From assembly GCF_021155765.1 (NCBI RefSeq), contig NC_060109.1, forward strand, positions 6,478,001-6,542,000: DNA of 64,000 nt. The letters are read 5' to 3'. The stretch's first letter is position 1. Each line of letters opens with the position of its first letter. Shown one piece after another: positions 23,769 through 31,335 of this stretch. Position numbers and translations under genes: made by a program. The DNA is from Diprion similis (lineage: Eukaryota; Arthropoda; Insecta; Hymenoptera; Diprionidae). A model generated the notes under the pieces. That model searched no databases. It was given only the letters and a program-made list of their open reading frames with translations, and was not told the origin of the DNA.

Positions 23769-24128
23769 GGGGGGATTTTGCTGAAATTTTGGCAATATAG
23801 AGTCTTTTGTTATCGAAATGACTAAAAAAGATGTGATTATAAATTCCTTCCAAAAAAATTTAGATCATGGTAGCATGTGTGTATAGAAAACAAATTTTAA
23901 GCTCCTGCGATGAAAGTGTATGCGCAAGGAACTTTTGGGAGCGGTATGCTGAAAATTTTCTGCCAAAAGGTAATTGCGCATACACTTTCATCGCAGGAGC
24001 TAGAAATTTTTTTTCAGGACACGTACTATCATAATCTAAATTTTGTTGGGAGGACATTTTGATCACATCTTTTTAAGTCGTTTCAAAAATGAAAAACTCA
24101 ATATGATCGAAATTTCATTGTAGCTCCC
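23769..24128. repeat. Palindromic (foldback) element, interrupted by Polinton A
   Basis: A perfect 28-bp inverted pair (23900-23927 and 23974-24001) sits inside a longer imperfect palindrome whose arms extend to 23769 and, across Polinton A, to 41984. The outer ends are GGGGG/CCCCC flanked by TCAA (23765-23768) and TTAA (41985-41988), suggesting a TTAA target with one change. Polinton A inserted close to the right tip, in GCTCCC. Confidence 0.75.
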
Positions 24129-24608
24129 AGTAGTAGAACAAGGAGAGTTCTGCGTATAGATTCCTGTTACCGACACTTACCGACATTATCCTCAGACTCA
24201 AACCCTTTCCCCGCGATGACGTCACAGTCCGCTGTACCGACCGAAAATCAAAATGGCGCTACCTTTTTATCGATCGAAGGTTTGACCTTACCGACAGTGT
24301 TATCAACCGAAGGTCAAAATCTTGCTGCTTTACCGACCGTTTTATCGACCGAAGGTCAAAATCACGCGGTTTTACCATTAGTCTCGCTGTCATCCCCCCT
24401 ACCGACGGTCGAGGTATAGCGGAGACGCTAACCCTTCTGTTCCCAACGTACCCATCTCAGGAATGTTTCGGTTAACCTTGAGCGGCTTGCAGTCTGATAT
24501 TCAACACCCTACATTCCGCAATTAACAGTTCCGAAAATTGTTTTCGGTAACCCCATATCAACCACCTAACATTCGACAATTAATAGTTCTGAGAATGGCT
24601 GGGGTGAA

Positions 24609-24737
24609 CCACGTGACATTCCGTTCCCACGATATCGAACCACGTGACGTTCTGTTCGGGTCCAAGGTTCGGGGTGTTATCAACCGCGTGACATTCTTAT
24701 CAAAATCCCAAATCCGAAGTGATATCAACCACGTGAC
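24609..24737. repeat. CACGTG-containing subterminal repeats in Polinton A TIR
   Basis: CCACGTGAC or CCGCGTGAC recurs at 24609, 24640, 24684 and 24729, spaced about 31, 44 and 45 bp, followed by A/GTTC. The mirror set lies at about 41360-41510. The outer TIR (24240-24380) also repeats a TTATCGACCGAAGGTC-type word. Confidence 0.75.
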
Positions 24738-24890
24738 GTTCTTTCTCCCCACCAAATACCTCTCCAGGACTCTAATGTAACGAACCTTGTGTTTATGTTT
24801 TGCAAACGGAGAAATGTGATATCGTATGCCAGCCCCCATGTTCACCGAATGACACGACACCACACGCAATAGACACACGTATAGCTCGCT

Positions 24891-24901
24891 CTATAAAAAG
24901 G
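24891..24901 (+). promoter_or_regulatory. TATA box of the truncated PolB copy in the left TIR
   Basis: CTATAAAAAGG, 66 bp before the ATG at 24967. The functional counterpart is on the minus strand at 41204-41214. Confidence 0.65.
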
Positions 24902-25311
24902 ATTACCATTACAGCAAACGATCATTCATGTTTAAACTTGTCAAGAGCACGTGAGAAGTAAGAAAGATGGAATCCGCGAAATGTTTGAAATTGATCAACA
25001 TTATGGAATCTGCGTACAAAATGTTGAAAAAGTCATCGCCAACGGAGATCCAGAAATGGATTAAATTTGGGACGCAAAATATCCAGCTTCTAAACAAAAT
25101 TCTGCGAAAGGCTTCAACGATGGGTGAGAAAACGAAAATTATCACAACCATCGGACTCTTGAAATCGCTGGCGGAAAAATTCGAACGTCTTCGGAGAACG
25201 GGTGACGGTACGCGGAAACAAAGACGAAGCGATCGCGTACACTGGGAAGAATTGGAGTCTGCTTTCGAAGGAAGAATACGAACCGGATCCATCACCAATT
25301 TGAAACATAAA

Positions 25312-26181
25312 GACGTCCGTGACATTGCAATGATCGAAATGACTTGCGTTTTTGCCGATCTTGGTCTTTCGACTTGTTTGGAAGGCCAAAATTACATATC
25401 GAGGTTTTTCAAGCTGAGTGGAAGTTTTCACAGTCCAAACGTGTTTGGATGTAGTGGGAAGTAAAGGATATTCGTACAATTCCCAACTGCGGAAGCTCAT
25501 CGAAATAGGCGGGTCTTTCTCAACGAAATTCAGCAGATCAACTTTTTTCTGATCCGCAAGTTTCAAATACGGTACGAGCCATTCCACTGTATTGATCACA
25601 ATTTTGTATTCCTCCTCTTGACTCTGCACAATCGCGTTCACATCAGTTTCGGATCTCGTTAAAATCAACTCGTGTTTGGCATTGACAACGATCTTGCGGT
25701 AGTCTTCAGCGAAACCCAGTATCGTGCTGAGCGGTATCAATACGTCAAAATTACCCTCGGCATTGGTTAATTTTTTCTTCTCTTCCACGTCAAGCCATCC
25801 TGCGTTCTCCATTAGCCAACTCTGACCAGGGTTCAGAGAAGCGTAACCCTTCATTAGACTTGTCAAGCCAACATTCTTGCTTCTGTCGATCTCAACAGCA
25901 TTAATTTCGTAGCGAATTTCTTCAAATAAATGACAGATGGCGTTGTTTACGAACTGCGTGTTCACAGTCGCTGTTCCATCAGCTTTTAAGAGTCGTCCGT
26001 GGATATGGACCGAACTTTTGCCGGGTCATATGCATAAATCCTGATGCTGAACGGTGATTCGAATTTCATCGCTGTTGTTGAATGTTGACGAGGCGTAAGG
26101 TTTGTGAGCGTGAATTTCGTAATGCACAATGGATTCGTTGAAAATGACCGGTGTTTGAATGTTTAAGATTTCTTCTTCCAT
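25312..26181 (-). pseudogene. MCP: Major capsid protein of Polinton A, C-terminally truncated
   Basis: Same protein as the complete 401-residue capsid of Polinton B (51248-52453): start MEEEIL, then the EIHAHKPY and SSTFNNSDEIRITVQHQD segments. Known Polinton MCPs are double jelly-roll proteins; the family is recognised, the fold is inferred. There is a TGA near 26026 in the N-terminal third. The gene ends abruptly after the residues equivalent to CNITDV of copy B, exactly where the left TIR begins. The C-terminal part (roughly 110-120 residues) is missing, so it cannot make a full capsid subunit. Confidence 0.88.
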
Positions 26182-26395
26182 GGTACGTAGCAGACGACGA
26201 AACAGCAAAATCAGATTCTTATTTGCCGGAATTTCCTCTTCCAAAAGGTGTCAGTTTCAAGCGCAGAGCTATCAGGAACTCTACGTTCCGAGGTGTTAAC
26301 GGTTCGTGAATCGATCGATGACTGACTTGATCGGGACATGTCGACTTACTGATATACCTATTCTTTGGATGTCTGTTATAAACGATACCCATCGT

Positions 26396-27082
26396 TTATT
26401 GCGATTTGATGTGTAGTCTCACAGTTATAACTTCACCACGAAAACTAACCAAGTCTCCGTCTTGATCCACTAACCGAAGCTGAACGTGATCTATGGTCCT
26501 GACGGTGATCGGAAGGTAAATGACGTGCGACGGTACTTCCACGATCTTATATCCTGGTGGGACGGTTGGAAAAAATTCGTGAATAGTGTGTACTTTATGT
26601 CCATTGACATAGGCACCCGTTGTAATGCTGCACTCCACTCGCAACGCGTTGACCTTGAGTATAGTTACAGGCACGTCTGATTCGTGAGTTCTATCAGCCT
26701 CCAATACACGTGGTGTGAATCCCAATAGTTGAGCAATGGAATCGTTCGGTTCAAAGTTTAGACTGCGGTTGCATGTGATTTCGCTGCGTAATGTGTTATT
26801 GTTGGGCTTAATGTCGAGCCTGATGTTTGTATTTCTTAGCACGTTTTGAAGATACTTCTCTATGTCTTTGATCTCGTAGCTGCCGGTAGGTATAGTGATC
26901 ACTCTATCAGCCACGTAAATTTTATTGTGACCAACATCAACGTTGGGGATTGAATTAAAGGTCAACAATTCTACCAAACCAAGAGCATAACTTTTATCAC
27001 AAGCAAGTTCAATCGGAGGAAAATATTGCGCTTCGAGAATCGAAGAGGTTCGCGAAATTGTTAACGTTAGTGAATCATCCAT
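26396..27082 (-). CDS. Penton (minor capsid) protein, Polinton A
   Basis: 228 residues, uninterrupted, the same length as the Polinton B copy (52668-53354) and closely similar. It matches the conserved insect Polinton penton family: an N-terminal LTISRTSSILEAQYFPPI segment, then LTFNSIPNVD, and an all-beta C-terminus ending LRLVDQDGDL...VRLHIKSQ. In virus-like Polinton capsids this single jelly-roll protein is thought to form the five-fold vertices beside the MCP. Lies between MCP and protease, same strand. A TATATAAG box sits 43 bp upstream, inside the 3' end of the protease gene. Confidence 0.88.
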   Translation of the reverse strand: MDDSLTLTISRTSSILEAQYFPPIELACDKSYALGLVELLTFNSIPNVDVGHNKIYVADRVITIPTGSYEIKDIEKYLQNVLRNTNIRLDIKPNNNTLRSEITCNRSLNFEPNDSIAQLLGFTPRVLEADRTHESDVPVTILKVNALRVECSITTGAYVNGHKVHTIHEFFPTVPPGYKIVEVPSHVIYLPITVRTIDHVQLRLVDQDGDLVSFRGEVITVRLHIKSQ

Positions 27083-27112
27083 GGTTGCGAGTGATAGACT
27101 GGCTGTGTTGAA

Positions 27113-27495
27113 TTATGCACCATACTTATATAGCTCACCGCTCAAAAATTTCAAGCACAAATGTCCGCATTCAAATGTATCATAATCCTGGTACCTTTCA
27201 TGATTGTATTTAACGCTACCAATACGGAGATATTTGATGAGGTCCGAGCGTGGTTAAAGGTTACCGAAACTGTCAAAGTAATCGATGTTACTGTCACGTT
27301 TCTTGTACGCAACCCAGTGTGTTCCCGGACCCTCTTTGTCATCAAGGTTGACTATAGCTGACTCGTTTTTTAGTGGACCGTTTTTGGGCATTTCGTTCCG
27401 CATAAAAACACCGCGGGAATACGGTATCTTGAAGATTTTTGCATATTTCAACAAGTCCCAATCGGTCAACGCTCGACGTGGTAGCTTCGCATCTA
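27113..27495 (-). pseudogene. PRO: Adenain-like cysteine protease, Polinton A
   Basis: Member of the adenovirus-protease/Ulp1-like C5/C48 group used for capsid maturation in Polintons. Visible: WDLLKYAK, GVFMRNEM, catalytic His in GTHWVAY, acidic residue in YFDSFG, and the nucleophile Cys in FECGHLC. A TAA at 27254-27256 lies between the His/Asp part and the Cys part, so this copy is dead; Polinton B keeps the uninterrupted frame. There is no ATG at the upstream edge. The frame opens in the -1 phase immediately after the phospholipase gene's AAAAAAC heptamer, suggesting expression by ribosomal frameshifting. Confidence 0.85.
27125..27132 (-). promoter_or_regulatory. TATA box for penton gene, inside protease 3' end
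   Basis: TATATAAG on the minus strand about 43 bp before the penton ATG. It is formed by the last codons of the protease. Polinton B keeps TATATAAA-like sequence at the same place (53396-53404). Confidence 0.5.
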
Positions 27496-28281
27496 GTTTT
27501 TTGGAAGATGGAGACCGAGACCCGTTTTATACGGTTTCAAATGAAGTCCTTTACCCAAAGCGATAGTTTCCATAGTTTTGTTGTGCCGTTTGCTCTCTTC
27601 CAGTTCTCGTTTAGCAGCGCTCGCATCGTTCACAGCTTTTGCTATACCTGCCGCACCACCAGCTATCGCGCCTGTGGCACTAAGTCCAGCGAAAATAGGA
27701 ATCAAGAATGGTAGAAATCCACCAACTTTTGAAGGTAGCGGTAGAACGCGCGGTGTTCGCACTTTACATTTACCACCTGCTTTTTGAACAGCGATTTCAG
27801 CCCCCTTGAGCGCAGACTCGATAGCTACTTTTGCATCGTTGCTCGGAATCATAGATCGTTTCGCAGCATTTATAATTTTTCTTAAGGTCACGTTTTTCGG
27901 TTTTCGAATTCCCATTCCTAGTTTCCATTTTACTTTCATTGTATTAGCTACCGCCCAAGCCGCTGCTTTCTCGCTCAAATTGGCGTCCGGTGCGAAGACC
28001 CGTTTCCACGCTTTTTCAGCCAATACCCTATCAGCCGCGTTCCTGACTTCAAGATTTTCACGATTCTGCGAGCAAGCAATGTCATGGTTCTTGCAAGCTG
28101 CGTCGAGAGGATTGATTCCCGGATCACCTCGCGCGAGTCTCTTTGTCAACTTTGTACCAGGTCCACAGTATTGATAACCAGGTACGTGCAATTCGACTGG
28201 AAGACTGTTGATGATTTTTTTCACCAGACCTTTGCCGCGATGTTGCCGTTTGCTGCTTCGTTTACCTCTGTGCACGATCAT
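27493..28281 (-). CDS. Phospholipase A2-domain capsid-associated protein, Polinton A
   Basis: 262 residues. The basic N-terminus (RGKRSSKRQHRGKG) is followed by a parvovirus VP1-type phospholipase A2 core: calcium loop YQYCGPGT and catalytic HD in ACKNHDIACS. In the second half a hydrophobic, Gly/Ala-rich stretch (GGFLPFLIPIFAGLSATGAI..., about residues 185-215) looks membrane-active, and a charged tail follows. Such proteins are thought to help virus-like particles breach endosomal membranes. Compared with Polinton B, the Tyr after HDIA is Cys. Transcribed divergently from the ATPase with a 72-bp gap. Overlaps the protease frame at its 3' end. Confidence 0.85.
   Translation of the reverse strand: MIVHRGKRSSKRQHRGKGLVKKIINSLPVELHVPGYQYCGPGTKLTKRLARGDPGINPLDAACKNHDIACSQNRENLEVRNAADRVLAEKAWKRVFAPDANLSEKAAAWAVANTMKVKWKLGMGIRKPKNVTLRKIINAAKRSMIPSNDAKVAIESALKGAEIAVQKAGGKCKVRTPRVLPLPSKVGGFLPFLIPIFAGLSATGAIAGGAAGIAKAVNDASAAKRELEESKRHNKTMETIALGKGLHLKPYKTGLGLHLPKN
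27496..27502 (-). promoter_or_regulatory. Candidate -1 frameshift slippery heptamer A AAA AAC
   Basis: In the phospholipase frame the last sense codons read CCA AAA AAC before TAG (27493-27495). A -1 slip continues in the protease frame (CTA GAT GCG...). The heptamer fits the canonical X XXY YYZ consensus. No downstream stem or pseudoknot has been established. Confidence 0.6.
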
Positions 28282-28353
28282 GTTCAGGCTTTGACTGACG
28301 GGAAAGGTTTAAAACCGGGGTATTTATAGGAAATATGGTCAGTCATATCTAAG
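28282..28353. promoter_or_regulatory. Compact bidirectional promoter
   Basis: 72 bp between divergent phospholipase and ATPase start codons. Contains TATTTATAGG near 28320 for the plus gene and GGTTTTAAACC-like AT core near 28305 for the minus gene. The equivalent 71-bp gap in Polinton B (54560-54630) has TTATAAA and CTATAGAAA in the same arrangement. Confidence 0.5.
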
Positions 28354-29054
28354 ATGCGGTTTGAGGCACAACCTACTAAGCTTCCCGTGATAAATTTCGA
28401 CAAACTTTCAGAGCAAAATGTGAAAAGACAAAAACGGCATGGGGAATTACTTCCGAACAGTGTGCGTGCAATATTCTGCGGACCGTCTAACTGTGGTAAA
28501 ACTAATGCGTTGCTCACACTTATAACCCATCCCAATGGACTTAGATTTGAAAATATCTATATCTACTCAAAATCCCTTAACCAACCGAAGTACCAATTGT
28601 TGAAGCAATTGTTGGACAACGTTGAGAATATGGAGTATTTTCCTTATACCGAGCGTAAGCAAGAGATTACACCGGCGAAGCACGACCCAACTCGATAATC
28701 GTTTTTGATGATGTAGCGTGCGAGAAGCAGGACAATATTAGAGCCTACTTCTGCATGGGCAGGCATCACGATGTTGATTGTTTCTATCCCTGTCAGACGT
28801 ACGCGCGTATTCCCAAACATCTCGTGCGCGACAACGTAAACTTACTCGTGTTATTCAAACAAGACGATATGAACCTGCGACACGTATACAACGACCATGT
28901 GAACACCGATATGTCTTACATACAGTTTAAAGATGTGTGCTCCGCATGCTGGAACGGTGATAAGTACGGGTTTCTTGTGATCGACAAAGACAGCGAACCC
29001 AACCAAGGACGTTATAGGAAGGGATTCGATTCTTTCATTAGCCTGGAAAAGTAA
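28354..29054 (+). pseudogene. ATP: FtsK/HerA-type packaging ATPase, Polinton A
   Basis: Walker A is GPSNCGKT (near 28480) and Walker B is IIVFDD (near 28700). The conserved C-terminal part CFYPCQTYARIPKHLVRDN follows, as in the A32-like genome-packaging ATPases of Polintons. The frame is broken by a small indel near 28680, just before Walker B (first frame stops at 28698). Otherwise close to the Polinton B gene. It would pump DNA into the capsid. First gene of the plus-strand cluster. Confidence 0.88.
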
Positions 29055-29114
29055 TAAAAATCTTGCGTTTCCAAACGAGAGACACAGTAGCGTTGCAGAC
29101 TCAGTTGCGTCAAC

Positions 29115-30014
29115 ATGCAGAACTCCAAAATTCCCGAGCAAAAAGAAGTCCTACATCAGATCGCTCAAGCGAGTGCTGCGATCCGTCGAAAACACAGAAT
29201 GCTCAAGTCGGGCAAGGAATCCACGGCTCGGAAATTGAGCGACGTTTTCAAACCGGTAGTGACTCCGTTGCGAGAACTGGTGAATGTTACAAAAGAGACG
29301 AAACCCGTGAAACAAGAAATGGCAGAAATTAAACAAGAAATAAAGCAGATGAAAAATGAAACGAACAATAAAACAGTCTCGGAAATGGATGATTCCTTTG
29401 CTTCGGCAGGAGATGAAACAATCGTAGAAACACCTGTTGATGAAACCGAGAATGAGTATTTTGAAATAATGAGAGATGAGACGAGAAAAAGTGAATTGGA
29501 TAACGTATACGGTGTACGCAACCTCTCAACCGGACTAATGATTGGTGATTCGTTGATGAGTTTTGAGAGTGACCAGATCCGTATTAGGGATACGCTTTAC
29601 CCAAAAACGAAGGGGTTGCTGGAACTTTTGTTAAAAAAAAAGCCCGACAGGTCCTATGTGAGCGACGAAGATCGGGAAAATTATAGAAACATAATCCTCA
29701 AAACGAACGCACATAAAAAGTATTACTCATCTGATGGAGCTATTCGAAGCGATAACAGTTACAAATTAAGAAATGTCATTGCCGAATTGTTAGATTATTC
29801 ACTATCGCCTCAGCGAAAGGGTAAAGGTCTATTTCCGCAAGCTATGATTACACGACAAGGCGTTCAAACGGAATACGTTTTCTGGGATGATCCAAACGAG
29901 TTAGTGGAGCGTCTTCGTCTACTCCTAGCATCCCAGGCGGCGGGAAATCCGAGTCACAACAACGAAATACTGTCCATTATCGAAGAACTACGCGAAGCAG
30001 AAATCATTTATTAA
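29115..30014 (+). CDS. Conserved Polinton ORF, unknown function
   Basis: 299 residues, uninterrupted. The N-terminal 110 residues are charged and likely helical/coiled (repeated KQE/KQEI), followed by an acidic linker. The conserved C-terminal domain contains GLLELLLKKKPD, ITRQGVQTEYVFWDDPNELVERL and a final ELREAEIIY. The same gene is in Polinton B with one stop. I recognise it as a protein widespread in insect Polintons but know no function. Its position after the ATPase and the coiled N-terminus suggest a virion or assembly role (inference). Confidence 0.75.
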   Translation: MQNSKIPEQKEVLHQIAQASAAIRRKHRMLKSGKESTARKLSDVFKPVVTPLRELVNVTKETKPVKQEMAEIKQEIKQMKNETNNKTVSEMDDSFASAGDETIVETPVDETENEYFEIMRDETRKSELDNVYGVRNLSTGLMIGDSLMSFESDQIRIRDTLYPKTKGLLELLLKKKPDRSYVSDEDRENYRNIILKTNAHKKYYSSDGAIRSDNSYKLRNVIAELLDYSLSPQRKGKGLFPQAMITRQGVQTEYVFWDDPNELVERLRLLLASQAAGNPSHNNEILSIIEELREAEIIY

Positions 30015-30047
30015 GCAGCTCTTATCGCTTTTGCATTAATTTTCGAG

Positions 30048-30449
30048 ATGAGCGTCGATGTGTTCGGACGGCATCTCGATAAAAACACAGCTGTGGGTAA
30101 TCGCGGCCCTCCCGGTGTCGGATTTCAAATCACTGCGGACGGACATTACGATCTACAGAATAAAAGACTGTGCAATGTCGCAGAACCTGTTGAGCAAAAC
30201 AATGCGGTAACTTTGAAAATCTTACGACGAAAATTCAACGTGCTGCAAAAACAAATTGACAATCTCGATCAAATGATCAAAGCTTTGGAGATCACGACGG
30301 GGAAAGCTTTGGATACCTTCTACGCAGATTTTAAAACAGGCAGAGACCTGTCGATTCGAAACGCTGAAATCATTTCCAAATTGGACACCAGACTAAGAGC
30401 ATTGGAATATGAACGAGAAAAAGCTAACGCTGGTGACGGAACTGCATAA
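30048..30449 (+). CDS. Fibre-like small protein, Polinton A
   Basis: 133 residues. The N-terminus MSVDVFG is followed by GPPGVGFQITADGHYD and LCNVAEP, resembling short beta/collagen-like segments of attachment fibres. A heptad-like helical stretch follows (LKILRRKFNVLQKQIDNLDQMIKAL). Intact in both Polintons. Its last 41 bases overlap the integrase start in a different frame, also conserved in copy B. The fibre assignment is inference from composition and is unproven. Confidence 0.6.
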   Translation: MSVDVFGRHLDKNTAVGNRGPPGVGFQITADGHYDLQNKRLCNVAEPVEQNNAVTLKILRRKFNVLQKQIDNLDQMIKALEITTGKALDTFYADFKTGRDLSIRNAEIISKLDTRLRALEYEREKANAGDGTA

Positions 30450-31335
30450 GCCTGCACGCCGGAATTACCCGCGTCGCCGTGTAGACGTGCGCGGCATCGA
30501 CGAGACCTGGCAGGCGGATCTTGTTGATATGATGTCATACGCAGGACAAAACAAAGGCTACAAGTATATGCTCACAGTCATTGATATCTTTTCAAAGTAT
30601 GCGTGGGCTGTACCGATGAGAAGCAAGTCCGTGGATGATGTTACAAAGGCCATGGAATCTGTGCTAACTCAAGGACGTGAACCGAAAAAATTACACGTGG
30701 ATAGAGGAACGGAATTCTACAACTCAAAATTTGAATCTCTTATGTCACGCTATGGAATCAAACTCTACTCCACGTACAGCAATTTGAAGGCTTCGATCTG
30801 TGAACGGTTTAATCGTACGTTGAAAAGTAAAATGTGGAAACGGTTCAGTATGCAAGGAAGCTACAAGTGGCTCGACATCTTATCTGATATAGTATCGGCT
30901 TACAACAACACGAAACACCGAACCATAAGAATGAAACCATCGGATGTCACCGTTGCGAATGAAAGGCTGGTATTACGTCAGTCGTACGGAGGGCTTTGAG
31001 CGGAACCTTCCAAACCGGCAAGGTTCAAAACGGGTGACAAAGTTCGAATCAGCAAGTTCAAAAACGTCTTTGAGAAAGGTTACACTCCGAATTGGACGAC
31101 TGAAATATTCACAATAAGCCAAGTAGAAAATACCAATCCTGTGACGTACAAGCTCAAAGACTATCAAGGTCAACCCATCGCTGGTGGTTTCTACGAACAG
31201 GAGCTCCTCAAGGTGGAACTTCCGGACATCTATCTGGTGGAGAAGGTGCTTCAGAAGCGGGGAAAAAAATTATACGTCAAGTGGCTAGGTTTTGACAATA
31301 CACACAACAGTTGGACAAATGAATCTGATATGTAA
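30409..31335 (+). pseudogene. INT: Retroviral-type integrase with chromodomain, Polinton A
   Basis: DDE integrase core: first Asp in WQADLVDM, second in HVDRGTEFYNSKF, Glu in SICERFNRTLKS. The C-terminal chromodomain (DIYLVEKVLQKRGKKLYVKWLGF, split here as VEKVLQ and YVKWLGF) ends near 31335 and likely steers target choice. The start ATG at 30409 overlaps the fibre-like gene by 41 bp. A single TGA at 30997-30999 replaces the Arg present in Polinton B, separating the catalytic core from the chromodomain. Otherwise all three catalytic residues are present. Confidence 0.9.

Larger units (their letters stand above)
24129..25316 (+). repeat. Left TIR of Polinton A (1188 bp)
   Basis: Inverted copy of 41976-41119 plus 35134-34800. 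It carries the PolB promoter and roughly the first 116 PolB codons (ATG at 24967), then stops inside GACGT where the capsid gene starts on the other strand. By eye there are about 10 mismatches in the outer 260 bp, none in the next ~650 bp and four near the inner end. Confidence 0.92.

Noticed and set aside
24967-25464. A 165-codon fusion gene of PolB start and reversed capsid sequence
   Set aside because: The second half is the antisense of the capsid gene; the open frame across the junction is accidental.
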